The notes: generated by a model from the letters alone, not told the origin. Numbered from the stretch's first letter, positions 1 through 7,623 are shown. The stretch: DNA of 64,000 nucleotides from Glaciihabitans arcticus (GCF_004310685.1 NZ_SISG01000001.1:868001-932000); one strand, 5' to 3'. Translations and numbers: made by a program.

Positions 1-202
1 GCAGGATGCGGGTCAGCACCTCGTAGTTCTCGGCCGCCGGAGTCGCGGAATCGAATATGTCCCCCGCCACCACGACCACGTCGACGCGTTCGGCCTTCAC
101 CACCTCGACCATGGCTTCGAGCACGCTCTCGAGGTGCTCGAGCGTCGAGTTGCCGTGGAACGTTCGCCCGATATGCCAGTCGGAGGTGTGAAGAATGCGC
201 AT
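1..202 (-). CDS. sbcD: Exonuclease SbcCD subunit D, N-terminal part
   Basis: Only the first 67 residues lie in the window; the gene runs off the left edge. It begins MRILHTSDWHIGRTF and shows the first two metallophosphoesterase motifs: D-x-H in TSDWHIG (about residues 6-12) and GDIFD (residues 47-51), which bind the two catalytic metal ions. SbcD is the Mre11-like nuclease that works with the SbcC ATPase on hairpins and blocked DNA ends in the cytoplasm. The sbcC gene would be expected just past the left edge but cannot be checked. A TACCCT hexamer lies 7 nt before the ATG, so the message may be leaderless. Another metallophosphoesterase is possible but less likely. Confidence 0.85.
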   Translation of the reverse strand, partial: MRILHTSDWHIGRTFHGNSTLEHLESVLEAMVEVVKAERVDVVVVAGDIFDSATPAAENYEVLTRIL

Positions 203-297
203 GGGGTCGAGGGTATCGGGTGGGGGTGACAGGGGTGTGCGGCTGTCCACCGCGGTGCGGGGGATGCAGCGCCCAGCGCCGACCCTCCCCCGCAACC

Positions 298-303
298 TAG
301 GCT
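298..303 (+). promoter_or_regulatory. -10 element TAGGCT, leaderless start
   Basis: TAGGCT is followed by exactly 6 nt and then the ATG of the glutaredoxin gene. With the usual 6-7 nt from -10 to start point, transcription would begin at or next to the A of ATG. Inferred from position only; see the leaderless finding. Confidence 0.5.
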
Positions 304-309
304 GAAAGT

Positions 310-567
310 ATGACTTCTTCCCCGATCACGATGTACGGCGCCGAGTGGTGCTCCGACTGCCGCCGCTCCAAGGCGCTGCTGGACGCGAGAGGCGTGGCCT
401 ACGAGTACGTCGACCTCGAGGCCGTCACGGAGGGCGCCGACCGTGCGTTTGCGATCAGCGGGCGCACGAGCATCCCGGTCATCGCATTCGCGGACGGCAC
501 GCACCAGGTCGAGCCCAGCAATGCCGAGCTCGAGGGCAAGCTGCGGGAACTCGGCGTACTCGCCTAA
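310..567 (+). CDS. Glutaredoxin-like / mycoredoxin-type protein
   Basis: This 85-residue protein has a single thioredoxin-fold glutaredoxin domain with the redox motif C-S-D-C (C14, C17) near the N-terminus and a TSIPV cis-proline segment around residue 55. Such proteins reduce mixed disulfides in the cytoplasm; in actinomycetes, which lack glutathione, the partner is usually mycothiol, so a mycoredoxin-like role is likely but the CSDC motif differs from the CGYC I associate with Mrx1. The start at the ATG is set by a TAGGCT hexamer 6 nt upstream. Its stop overlaps the stop of the convergent MmcQ gene by four bases (CTAA). Confidence 0.85.
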   Translation: MTSSPITMYGAEWCSDCRRSKALLDARGVAYEYVDLEAVTEGADRAFAISGRTSIPVIAFADGTHQVEPSNAELEGKLRELGVLA

Positions 568-905
568 CGTGCCTTGGGGATGCGCGGCCGTACCAGCGCG
601 TGACTCCCCCGGATCATCTCCTCCACAAGCTGGGTCGGCACCGAACCGTCGAGCACTACCGAGACCCAGTGCTTCTTGTTGAGGTGGTAGCCGGGCGTGA
701 TGGCCGGGTAGTCGGCCTGCAGCGCGAGGCTGTCGGCCGGGTCGATCTTGAGCGAGACGCTGAGCGGCGATGCCGCAAGCGAGGTCAGGGCGAAGATCTT
801 GCCGTTGCCCTCCGTCTTGAAGACCGTCGTCTCCTCCCCGAAGGGATACGTCTCGACGGCCTGGGGTAGCGCGAGGCAGAACTCGAGCAGTTCATCAGGG
901 GTCAT
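564..905 (-). CDS. MmcQ/YjbR family DNA-binding protein
   Basis: The 113-residue protein matches the MmcQ/YjbR (CyaY-like fold) family: PFGEETTVFK near the N-terminus, a central K-I-D-P strand, and the hallmark GYHLNKKHWVSV followed by an E-E-M-I-R-GSHALV helix end. The family is small, cytoplasmic and poorly characterised; DNA binding is a family label, not proven here. I chose the ATG at 905 (MTPDELLEF) rather than the GTG at 914 because a TACGGT hexamer lies 7 nt before it. It is convergent with the glutaredoxin gene and shares the CTAA stop overlap. Confidence 0.85.
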   Translation of the reverse strand: MTPDELLEFCLALPQAVETYPFGEETTVFKTEGNGKIFALTSLAASPLSVSLKIDPADSLALQADYPAITPGYHLNKKHWVSVVLDGSVPTQLVEEMIRGSHALVRPRIPKAR

Positions 906-974
906 ATCACCCACCGTAGACGCACGAAAGCCCCGCCCGTCCAGCTTGGCGAGGCTCTCGGCGTTCGGGAGAAT

Positions 975-1145
975 CTACTTGAACGCGTCCTTCACGTTCT
1001 CGCCGGCCTGCTTCAGGCTCGCCTTCGTCTGGTCGGCCTTGCCCTCGGCCTGCAACTGCTCGTTGTCGGTCGCGTCGCCGAAGGCCTCCTTGGCCTTGCC
1101 CGCGAGCTTCTCGCCGGTGTTCTGAACCTTGTCTCCGTCACCCAT
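975..1145 (-). CDS. CsbD family stress protein
   Basis: A 56-residue, highly charged protein reading MGDGDKVQNTGEKLAGKAKE at the start and ending in ENVKDAFK. The alternating Lys/Glu helices with G-x-A-K-E-A-x-G are typical of CsbD proteins, which are general-stress proteins of unknown biochemical role. A good ribosome-binding site (GGAAAGG) lies about 8 nt before the ATG. Length fits the family (about 55-70 residues). It stands alone between two minus-strand genes with its own spacing on both sides, so it is probably monocistronic. Confidence 0.85.
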   Translation of the reverse strand: MGDGDKVQNTGEKLAGKAKEAFGDATDNEQLQAEGKADQTKASLKQAGENVKDAFK

Positions 1146-1217
1146 GATCTGCACCTTTCCGTGTTGATGGAACCGACGCTACGCCGCATGGCGCCCGGTG
1201 CACCCGCTCCCAGCGGT

Positions 1218-2492
1218 TTAGAACCAGACACTCAGGCTGGGTGCGATTGGCGAGTGAAAAGCGCGCTCCAGGGCGTCTACACTTCCCGCCGTGTGCTGCT
1301 GGATGCGCCCCGCTCGCGCCAGGGTCAGTGCAGATACCCCGCCCAGGTAAATCGCGCCCAGCTCGTTCACCGAGAGCTCGAGGTCGGGCGAGTCGGATGT
1401 CCCGTGCACCCCCTCGTGCGTGACCCGGTACCGGCCCGCGGCGAACCCCAGCTCGTCGGTCACCTCGATGACCACGTCCAGCGGTGCGCTGTATTCGCGC
1501 CCCTCGAGAGCCGCCTCCACGTCGAGGATCCGCAGCCAAAGGTGGTCGCGCACATCGGTGCTGCGCACGGCGCGGAAGTCGGACACCTGCCAGCGGATCG
1601 GCTCGTCGACCGACCGCAGCGGCACGCGCAGCTTCGTCGTCAGGTCCAGTTCGAGCAGGTAGCTCCAGAGGCCCGCGTAGGCGTCGTCGGTCGCGGTGAC
1701 GAGCGAGCGCACCTCCGCGGTGTGCTTGCCGAAGTCGTGGTCATTCTCCATGAACGTGTACAGCGCGAAGCCCTGGGGAGTGCCGTCGGCATCGTCGTAG
1801 CGCACGGCGCGCACCTTCTTCACGAAATCCTTGTCGTCGGTGGAGATGCCGAACGTGCGATCCCACAGGTGCGGCCAGGTCAGGATCTCACCGGGCGTCT
1901 TCAGCCGCGCGCGCTCGATGATCGCCGGCGCCTCCTCCCGAAGCTGCTCGACGGGCACGAAGTGCACACGTCCGCCCGGAGTCGGCCCGGTCCACTTCGC
2001 CTTTCGGGTATCAATGTCGTAGTCGGCAGTCAGAGTGGAAGGAGCGAATCCGAAACGTCCATAAATGGTGCTCTCCGAGACCGTGAGCATCGCGAGCGGC
2101 AGGTTCTGCGCCTTGGCCGCGCGCAGCTCCGCCTCCAGCAGGTTGCGGGCTATGCCCTTCCTGCGATGAGTGGATGCCACGGTCACCGAGCTGATCGCCC
2201 AGCCCTCGATCGTGTGCTCCCCCGGCACGGTCAACGGAGTCGCCCATGAATTGACGGTGGCCACGGGCATACCGGGTTCTGCGGATGAATCGTCATAGAC
2301 CGCACTGGTGCGGCGATCGGCCGTGCCCGCGAGGTACTCAGCCGCGGTCTCCGGAGTGAAGCGGGGCGAGTGGAAGCCACGCCCGTCGGCCTGCAGCCAG
2401 AGGCCGAACTTCTCGGTGTCTGCGGTGTCGACGAGTTCGAAACGGAGACCCTTCTCGGCGATGTTGGCTGCTGACGTTGCGTCGATTTCCAT
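1218..2492 (-). CDS. Eis-like GNAT N-acetyltransferase with SCP2-type C-terminal domain
   Basis: At 424 residues this matches Eis-type proteins: an N-terminal GNAT domain with the acetyl-CoA loop THRRKGIARNLL (residues 109-120), a second GNAT-like fold, and a C-terminal sterol-carrier-like domain that ends in Phe. In Mycobacterium Eis the terminal carboxylate of the last Phe is the catalytic base, and the same ending (SLSVWF) is seen here. Eis enzymes acetylate amines, including aminoglycosides and protein lysines; the substrate here is unknown. The longer frame upstream overlaps the acylphosphatase gene; the ATG at 2492 is preferred because TACCGT lies exactly 6 nt before it. Confidence 0.88.
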   Translation of the reverse strand: MEIDATSAANIAEKGLRFELVDTADTEKFGLWLQADGRGFHSPRFTPETAAEYLAGTADRRTSAVYDDSSAEPGMPVATVNSWATPLTVPGEHTIEGWAISSVTVASTHRRKGIARNLLEAELRAAKAQNLPLAMLTVSESTIYGRFGFAPSTLTADYDIDTRKAKWTGPTPGGRVHFVPVEQLREEAPAIIERARLKTPGEILTWPHLWDRTFGISTDDKDFVKKVRAVRYDDADGTPQGFALYTFMENDHDFGKHTAEVRSLVTATDDAYAGLWSYLLELDLTTKLRVPLRSVDEPIRWQVSDFRAVRSTDVRDHLWLRILDVEAALEGREYSAPLDVVIEVTDELGFAAGRYRVTHEGVHGTSDSPDLELSVNELGAIYLGGVSALTLARAGRIQQHTAGSVDALERAFHSPIAPSLSVWF

Positions 2493-2498
2493 ACTCCA

Positions 2499-2504
2499 AC
2501 GGTA
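2499..2504 (-). promoter_or_regulatory. -10 element TACCGT, leaderless start
   Basis: On the minus strand TACCGT is followed by 6 nt (TGGAGT) and then the ATG of the Eis-like gene. Position fits a leaderless message and also fixes the start. Confidence 0.5.
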
Positions 2505-2538
2505 GCGCTCGGCGGCGTCGCTCCGGCATGGTGGAGGG

Positions 2539-2799
2539 ATGGAACGCATCCTCGCTATCGTCAGCGGCCGCGTCCAGGGCGTCGGCTTCCGCTGGGCTAC
2601 CCTCGAGAAGGCCGAAGCTCTCGGGCTGAGCGGAAGCGTGCGCAACGAACCCGACGGCACAGTGCGCGTCGAGATCGAGGGAGTTCGTGCCGACGAGCTG
2701 CTCGCCTGGTTGCATGACGGGCCGGCGTATGCGTGGGTCTCATCGGTCGCTGTGTCGGCGCTGCCGGCTTTGGGTGAGGACGGTTTCCGGGTCGGTTAG
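2539..2799 (+). CDS. Acylphosphatase
   Basis: The 86-residue protein carries the family signature GRVQGVGFR (residues 10-18) with catalytic Arg18, and the second motif SVRNEPDGTV with catalytic Asn36. Acylphosphatases hydrolyse acyl phosphates such as carbamoyl- and acetyl-phosphate in the cytoplasm. Length (about 90 residues) is standard for the family. It starts 46 nt from the divergent Eis-like gene and ends 59 nt before the DUF222/HNH gene; a GGAGGG stretch lies right before the ATG, closer than usual for a ribosome-binding site. Confidence 0.93.
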   Translation: MERILAIVSGRVQGVGFRWATLEKAEALGLSGSVRNEPDGTVRVEIEGVRADELLAWLHDGPAYAWVSSVAVSALPALGEDGFRVG

Positions 2800-2825
2800 T
2801 TATCCACAGATTCAGCTTTCGTGAA

Positions 2826-2841
2826 CCGAACATATGTTCGA
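2826..2841. promoter_or_regulatory. LexA (SOS) box before DUF222/HNH gene
   Basis: CCGAACATATGTTCGA matches the actinobacterial LexA operator TCGAAC-N4-GTTCGA at 11 of 12 fixed positions. It ends 17 nt before the ATG at 2859. A weak -10 (GAGAAT, 2847-2852) follows, 6 nt from the start codon, the same arrangement as at imuA'. Confidence 0.75.
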
Positions 2842-2858
2842 AGGTCGAGAATTGATGC

Positions 2859-4274
2859 ATGGATCTCGAACCCGCCCTCGCTGCGGCACTCGCCTCGCTC
2901 GAGTCGGTGCCGAGCGATCCGCGTGCACTGCGGGCTCTCGATCCGGCTTCGTTCGAACGAGTTGTGGCGCTGTCCGGGCGCATCGTGCGGGCCGCGCAGA
3001 CCCGCCATGCCGTGGTGGCGGGCGAGGTCGCGTGGCGATCCCGGCCCGAACTCGGCAGTGCGGGTCTCGCGCAGCAGGCCGGGCACCGCACACCCGAGGC
3101 GATGATCCGGGCGTCGGGTCTGACCGCTCGCGACGCGAGCACCGCAGTGCGGGTCGGTCGCACGGTGCACGATGCGGCGAAGATTGCGGATCTCGCGAGC
3201 GGCGTGGTCCCGCCCGACCCGCGTCCCTGGCTCGCCGCCATCGGACTCGCCGTTGCCGCAGGGCGTCTCTCGGTCCAGGCCGCGGAGGCCGTCAGCAGCG
3301 GTGTCGGCTCCCCCAGCGAGGTGGTCTCCGCTGAGGCACTGGGTGCGATCGTCGCGCGTCTCGTCGAGGCCGCGGCCGACCTCGAGCCCGACCGGCTGTG
3401 GCGCCTTGCTCGCGATGCCCGCGACGAACTCGACGACGAAGGCGTCGCCGAGCGAGAGGAGCAACGGCGGCAACGTCGCTCACTCACCGTGTATCGGCAG
3501 CCAGACGGCATGGTGCGACTGGTTTGGCTCATGGACACCGAGACCGCGGCCGTGGTCTGCGACCTGCTCGACCGGGCGAACTCGCCGCGCCGAGGCGGAC
3601 CGCGGTTCGTCTCAGCCCCAGGAAGGGCCGGCCGTAACGCCGAGCTTGCGCGCCGGATCGAAGCGGACGAGCGCAGCACCGAGCAGATCGCATCCGACAC
3701 CTTCGCGCAGCTGCTGCAGGCCGGCTCCACCGTCGACGACGGCCAGCTCCTCGGGTCAGGTGGCGCCGTGGTGCGCGTGCTGGTCAGTGAAGCAGATGCC
3801 CGCAACCGTCGCGGTCGCGCCTTTCTGGATGGCCAGTCCGAGGCCGTGTCCGTCGCCACCGCCGAGCGTCTCGCCTGCTCGGGTGCCAGCTCCGAGCTCG
3901 TGTTCTCCCCCGAAGGCCACCCACTCGACCTGGGCCGCGAGAAACGGCTCTTCAACCGGGCGCAGCGGCGGGCTCTCGCCGCCCGGGACGGCGGATGCCG
4001 CTGGCCGGGCTGCGACAGACCGGCGTCCTGGACCGAAGCCCACCACGTGCAATTCTGGAAACGGGATAACGGTTCCACCGACATCGCCGACGGAATACTC
4101 TTCTGCCGACATCATCACCTACTCCTGCACAACTTCGGCTGGGAGATCCGGCGCAGCGGCTCACGCTACTGGCTCATTCCGCCGACCACCGTCGACCCGG
4201 ATCGCCAGCCGCGCAACATGCCGAGCCGTAGTCGGGCGTACCTGTCGCTCATGCGCGCAGGTGTCGGCCTGTGA
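2859..4274 (+). CDS. DUF222 / HNH endonuclease family protein (13E12-type)
   Basis: The 471-residue protein has an N-terminal alpha-helical DUF222 region (about residues 1-350) and a C-terminal HNH nuclease module (about 375-425) with a zinc-binding CRWPGC, the catalytic AHHVQFW and a closing CRHHHLLLH. This is the 13E12-type family common in actinomycetes; members are often SOS-inducible and their biological job is not settled. The LexA box 17 nt upstream supports damage-induced expression here. All expected HNH residues are present, so it looks active. The start at ATG 2859 is the first one after the operator. It ends convergently close to the SDR gene pair. Confidence 0.9.
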   Translation: MDLEPALAAALASLESVPSDPRALRALDPASFERVVALSGRIVRAAQTRHAVVAGEVAWRSRPELGSAGLAQQAGHRTPEAMIRASGLTARDASTAVRVGRTVHDAAKIADLASGVVPPDPRPWLAAIGLAVAAGRLSVQAAEAVSSGVGSPSEVVSAEALGAIVARLVEAAADLEPDRLWRLARDARDELDDEGVAEREEQRRQRRSLTVYRQPDGMVRLVWLMDTETAAVVCDLLDRANSPRRGGPRFVSAPGRAGRNAELARRIEADERSTEQIASDTFAQLLQAGSTVDDGQLLGSGGAVVRVLVSEADARNRRGRAFLDGQSEAVSVATAERLACSGASSELVFSPEGHPLDLGREKRLFNRAQRRALAARDGGCRWPGCDRPASWTEAHHVQFWKRDNGSTDIADGILFCRHHHLLLHNFGWEIRRSGSRYWLIPPTTVDPDRQPRNMPSRSRAYLSLMRAGVGL

Positions 4275-4279
4275 CGGAT

Positions 4280-4354
4280 CTACGATGAACTCTTGCGCGC
4301 CGCGCGCGCGAGCAGAATCCCTCCGCCGATCACCACCACACTTGTGCGGCTCAT
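4280..4354 (-). CDS. Possible small hydrophobic peptide (24 residues)
   Basis: A 24-residue frame starts with an ATG that overlaps the TGA stop of the SDR gene as ATGA, the coupling seen in many operons here. It reads MSRTSVVVIGGGILL followed by a basic ARAARKS end, so a short hydrophobic stretch with a positively charged tail. Nothing else supports it; the overlap could be chance. I do not recognise a family. Confidence 0.25.
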   Translation of the reverse strand: MSRTSVVVIGGGILLARAARKSSS

Positions 4355-5199
4355 ACCGTGCGCCAGTCATCGGAGCTGAGATGGGATCCGGCCTGCGGCC
4401 CCATCTGCAGCATGCCGCCATCCGCGACGAAGGAAGCACCCGTGACGTAGCTGGACGCAGGCGAGGCCAGAAAAGCGATCACGGACGCGATCTCCTCCGG
4501 CCCACCCGGACGTCCGATCGGGATGCCCGGACGAGCGACCGAATGCGGGTCGACACCCTCGGCGTCGTTCATCGGAGTCGCGATCTCCCCCGGGGCGACG
4601 GTATTCGAGGTGATCGCGAGATGACCGAGTTCAAGGGCGATGGACTTCATCAGCCCACCGAGACCGTGCTTGGCCGCATCGTAGGACGCCGAACCGACCC
4701 GCGGCTGGTGCTCGTGCACACTCGACACCGCGATGAGTCTGCCGCCCCGTCGTTGCTGCACCATCCGCTGGGCGGCGCGCTGGATGCAGACGAATGCGCC
4801 GCTGAGATCCGCGAGGATGATGCCGTTCCAGTCATCCCAGCTGGTCTCGAGAAACGGTCGAGCGGTGCCCGCTCCCGCATTGTTCACAAAAACATCCAGA
4901 CCTCCGAGCTGCTCGGCCAGGGTGTCGATCACGTCCCCGCAGTCCGGGATGACCGTGGTGTCCAGTTGCGCGACCAGCGCGCGCTGCCCGGCCTCACGCA
5001 CGAGGGTAGCCGTCTGTTCGGCGCCGGCTTCATCCGAGTGCCACGTGATGCCCACATCCATGCCGGCCTCGGCGAGAGCCACGGCCGTCGCCCGGCCGAT
5101 GCCCGAGTCCGAGCCGGTCACGATCGCAAATCTCGGGGCGAAGTCCTTGGTGCTGATGTAATCGGTGCTGCTGTAATCGTCGCTGCTGTAATCCGTCAT
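4351..5199 (-). CDS. SDR family oxidoreductase
   Basis: A 282-residue classical short-chain dehydrogenase/reductase: cofactor motif TGSDSGIG (residues 28-35), NNAG structural motif, and a Ser ... Y-D-A-A-K catalytic set, ending with the usual VTGASFVADGG. Such enzymes use NAD(P)H on alcohols, ketones or sugars in the cytoplasm; the substrate cannot be told. The ATG at 5199 has a GGAAG ribosome-binding site, whereas the longer upstream start lacks support. Odd feature: the first 20 residues contain three Tyr-Ser/Thr repeats (YSSDD, YSSTD, YISTK) encoded by imperfect direct DNA repeats, an extension not needed for the fold. Confidence 0.88.
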   Translation of the reverse strand: MTDYSSDDYSSTDYISTKDFAPRFAIVTGSDSGIGRATAVALAEAGMDVGITWHSDEAGAEQTATLVREAGQRALVAQLDTTVIPDCGDVIDTLAEQLGGLDVFVNNAGAGTARPFLETSWDDWNGIILADLSGAFVCIQRAAQRMVQQRRGGRLIAVSSVHEHQPRVGSASYDAAKHGLGGLMKSIALELGHLAITSNTVAPGEIATPMNDAEGVDPHSVARPGIPIGRPGGPEEIASVIAFLASPASSYVTGASFVADGGMLQMGPQAGSHLSSDDWRTV

Positions 5200-5259
5200 G
5201 ACTTCCACGCTAGGCAGCGACCGCCTCCGCATCGTCGGCCCTGCGCGATTCACACCTGA

Positions 5260-5820
5260 CTACCGGGCGGCCCACTCTCGGGCGAGCAGCGCGTACACAC
5301 CCGTGTCGGCCCAGGAGCCCTTGAACATCATGTCCTCGACGAAGTGCGCCTCGTGACGCATCCCGAGTCGCAGGCAGAGGGCGACGGATGCCGCGTTCCG
5401 CGGGTCCAACTCGGCGACGACCCGATGCAGGCCCAGGCCGAACCCGAGCTCGAGCATCGCACGGGCGGCCTCGGTCGCGAACCCGCGGCCCTGCGCGTCC
5501 GGGTGGAAGGTCCAGCCGATCTCCCCGCAGAGATTGTCCACGCTCTTGATCGCGAAGTACACGTCCCCGATGAGCCGCCCCGACTCCTCGACGGCGACCT
5601 GCAGGTAGTCCCCGTCCGACTCCAGCCGCAGGGCGCTCGCGAACCCGGTGACCTTCTCGAGCACCGCCTCCCGCGAACGCGGCTCGAACAGCTGGTACTC
5701 GGCCACCTCGGGCAGGGACTGGTACGAGTGCACGGCGTCGACATCCTCGAGGGTCATCGGCCGCAGCACGAGCCGCTCGGTGCGGATCGGCGCGGAGAAG
5801 TCGAACGGGGTGAGAGCCAC
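5260..5820 (-). CDS. GNAT N-acetyltransferase, RimJ/RimL type
   Basis: This 186-residue protein opens with the RimJ/RimL-like TERLVLRPMTLEDVDAV and has the acetyl-CoA loop QGRGFATEAARAML in the middle (about residues 110-125). Members acetylate N-termini of proteins or small amines; the target is not evident. It starts only 3 nt after the stop of the DUF4287 gene upstream (5824), so the two are probably one operon, with translation coupled. Ends 60 nt before the start of the SDR gene. Confidence 0.88.
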   Translation of the reverse strand: MALTPFDFSAPIRTERLVLRPMTLEDVDAVHSYQSLPEVAEYQLFEPRSREAVLEKVTGFASALRLESDGDYLQVAVEESGRLIGDVYFAIKSVDNLCGEIGWTFHPDAQGRGFATEAARAMLELGFGLGLHRVVAELDPRNAASVALCLRLGMRHEAHFVEDMMFKGSWADTGVYALLAREWAAR

Positions 5821-5823
5821 GGC

Positions 5824-6393
5824 TCAGGCGGCGTCGTAGGCTCGGCGGAGCCAGTCGAGCAGCTCGGCATCCAGCTGCGCGGCATCCGTCACGCGCACCC
5901 GGTGAGTGACCATGGAATTCCAGCTGCCGGAAGCCTCAAAGCGATTGGTGGGGGCCTCGCTGCGGAGCTTGATGCCGACATCCAGCCGGTCGGCGGTCGC
6001 GGCGACGATCGCGAACTTTGCCTTGCCCTTCAGCAGGCTGACGTACGACTGGGTCGCAGCCACCGACACCGGCCCGTGCTCCGACAGGGTCGACAGCAGC
6101 CCGTCGAAGGTGGCCCGCCAGTGCTCCTTCGCGCCGCCGAAGTGCTTGCCGAGCATGTCCTCGATCGGGAACTGCGCGCCGGCCGTCGGCTTGAACGTCG
6201 TGATGAGCGCCATCGCGTGGCCGCGCCCGAGGTCGAAGTCGGCGGCGAGCCAATTCACGACATCCGTGGTGGTGACACCCCTCACAAGCCCGGCCTCGTC
6301 GATCAGGCCGCGCGAGATCGCCAGCTTCCGAAAGTCAGCGGGGTCGAGACCCGTCTTCGCCTTGATGGTGTCGATGTACGCCTGGAAGCTCAT
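5824..6393 (-). CDS. DUF4287 / DUF5655 domain protein
   Basis: The 189-residue protein starts MSFQAYIDTIKAKTG, typical of the DUF4287 helical domain (about residues 1-70), and continues with a DUF5655-like segment (about 75-185) containing LLKGKAKFAIVAATADRLD. Function is unknown; related proteins are soluble. A TAGATT hexamer lies exactly 6 nt before the ATG, suggesting a leaderless message, and the downstream GNAT gene follows after 3 nt, so this gene probably leads a two-gene unit. Confidence 0.82.
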   Translation of the reverse strand: MSFQAYIDTIKAKTGLDPADFRKLAISRGLIDEAGLVRGVTTTDVVNWLAADFDLGRGHAMALITTFKPTAGAQFPIEDMLGKHFGGAKEHWRATFDGLLSTLSEHGPVSVAATQSYVSLLKGKAKFAIVAATADRLDVGIKLRSEAPTNRFEASGSWNSMVTHRVRVTDAAQLDAELLDWLRRAYDAA

Positions 6394-6399
6394 GGAGAG

Positions 6400-6405
6400 A
6401 ATCTA
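6400..6405 (-). promoter_or_regulatory. -10 element TAGATT, leaderless start
   Basis: On the minus strand TAGATT is followed by 6 nt (CTCTCC) and the ATG of the DUF4287 gene. Confidence 0.5.
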
Positions 6406-6813
6406 GTCCCGCAGGCGCATGCCCGTCATATCCGAAGGCTCCTCGAAGCCGAACTCGGAGTAGAGGTCGGTCGCCTCCGGACTCGAGAAGAGCCCGACGA
6501 ACGCGCGTGGTGCGGCGGCCGAGCGGATCCAGTCGAGCAACTCGGACACCACCCGGGAGCCCAGACCGTCATCCGAGTGCGCCGGGTGCACGATCACATC
6601 CTGCAGGTAGAAATAATGCGAACCGTCGCCGACGACCCTGCCCATCGCAACGACAGAGCCCGACGACTCGATCACCACCCCGTGCAGCGATCCCGCGAGC
6701 GAATCGGCGAGGGTGGGGGCGTCGAAGTGATCCAACCAGCCCACCGACGCCGCCAGCGCCAGGTGCTCCGCAGCGGTGGGAAGACGATGGCTGAGCGCGT
6801 GGATGGGTTCCAT
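6403..6813 (-). CDS. GNAT N-acetyltransferase
   Basis: A 136-residue single-domain GNAT protein. The acetyl-CoA loop is seen in VHPAHSDDGLGSRVV (about residues 86-100), and an aromatic YFYLQDVIV strand precedes it as usual. The end is FEEPSDMTGMRLRD, resembling small-molecule acetyltransferases with a C-terminal MRL strand. Substrate unknown. Its stop lies inside the promoter region of the DUF4287 gene (the -10 at 6400-6405 overlaps the last codon). A TAGTTT hexamer 6 nt before the ATG suggests its own leaderless promoter. Confidence 0.85.
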   Translation of the reverse strand: MEPIHALSHRLPTAAEHLALAASVGWLDHFDAPTLADSLAGSLHGVVIESSGSVVAMGRVVGDGSHYFYLQDVIVHPAHSDDGLGSRVVSELLDWIRSAAAPRAFVGLFSSPEATDLYSEFGFEEPSDMTGMRLRD

Positions 6814-6819
6814 CCAGCG

Positions 6820-6825
6820 AAACTA
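6820..6825 (-). promoter_or_regulatory. -10 element TAGTTT, leaderless start
   Basis: On the minus strand TAGTTT, then CGCTGG, then the ATG of the small GNAT gene. The hexamer overlaps the stop codon of the upstream DarT-like gene. Confidence 0.45.
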
Positions 6826-7623
6826 CTCCGCGACCACCGGGCGTGTGAACCAGGGCGGGTAGATCGACAGCTTCGGGCTGTGCGGTGTGGCGGCGAGCAG
6901 GTCGCGCACCTCGTTGCGGGCCTTGTCGTTGCCGACACCGATCAGGGTGACCGACTCGAACGGGAACGACTCGTGCACGAGCAACTCCGCCTCGGCCAGC
7001 GCCTCGTCGTCGCCCTGCAGCTTGCGCAGCTGGGCCTCGGCGCCCTCCGGCGTCGCGGTGAAACGCGTGACGACACCGGTCGCGTCGCCGTTGGTCACAA
7101 CGACCTTGTCGCGGCCGGCGGTGTTGACGGTGCTCACGAGCACCACGAACTCCGTTGCCGGAAGGTCGCGTGCGGCTGAAGCCAGGCGAGGATCCGCCGA
7201 GTCGGAGCGCATCGACGTCCACAGCGTCGAGTTGGGGCTCACAAAGAAGGGCACGTAGTCGGCGACAACTCCTGTGGCAGAAGCGGACGCGGCTCGACGG
7301 GCCTCGCGCAGTTCGGGCGTCGAGATGTCGACGGCCGGGCGCTCGGTCCACGAGGAACTGGAGTCCGCGAGCAGCACACCGCTCGCGAGGATCGCGGGAA
7401 GGTTGCTCAGGTGGGTCACGTGATAGATGCGGAGCTCGCCGACATCCACCGACTTCTGCTTGGCGGTGGCGGGCGCCGACCGGTTCGGCGAGGAACGCAG
7501 CGGCGGGCGGGCTGCCTCGCGGGTGCGTGTCACGCGAACGGGCTTGTCGATCTCGGCCACCGGCTTCGGGTTGCACGAGGCGCACATGCCCGCCTCAAAA
7601 CCGTGGATGCATTCGTCGCTCAA
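6823..7623 (-). CDS. DarT-like ssDNA/thymidine ADP-ribosyltransferase (DUF4433) with N-terminal Cys/His knuckle
   Basis: The 266-residue protein has a C-terminal DarT (DUF4433) domain: the NAD-site entry IYHVTHLSNLPAIL (H68, H71), the ADYVPFFVSP segment (about 118-128), and an AELLVHESFPF strand near the C-terminus that should hold the catalytic Glu. DarT toxins add ADP-ribose to thymine bases in single-stranded DNA. In front is a C-x-H-x6-C-x2-C knuckle (C5, H7, C14, C17) and a Pro/Arg-rich linker to about residue 60. Translation starts at TTG 7623, which has a GAAAGG ribosome-binding site 8 nt upstream; no ATG fits. No macrodomain DarG antitoxin lies next to it. It could act on something other than DNA. 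Confidence 0.75.
   Translation of the reverse strand: MSDECIHGFEAGMCASCNPKPVAEIDKPVRVTRTREAARPPLRSSPNRSAPATAKQKSVDVGELRIYHVTHLSNLPAILASGVLLADSSSSWTERPAVDISTPELREARRAASASATGVVADYVPFFVSPNSTLWTSMRSDSADPRLASAARDLPATEFVVLVSTVNTAGRDKVVVTNGDATGVVTRFTATPEGAEAQLRKLQGDDEALAEAELLVHESFPFESVTLIGVGNDKARNEVRDLLAATPHSPKLSIYPPWFTRPVVAE

Noticed and set aside
2597-4084. Long minus-strand open frame (495 residues) opposite acylphosphatase and HNH gene
   Set aside because: Ser/Arg-rich antisense frame without domains; the plus-strand HNH protein has clear motifs.
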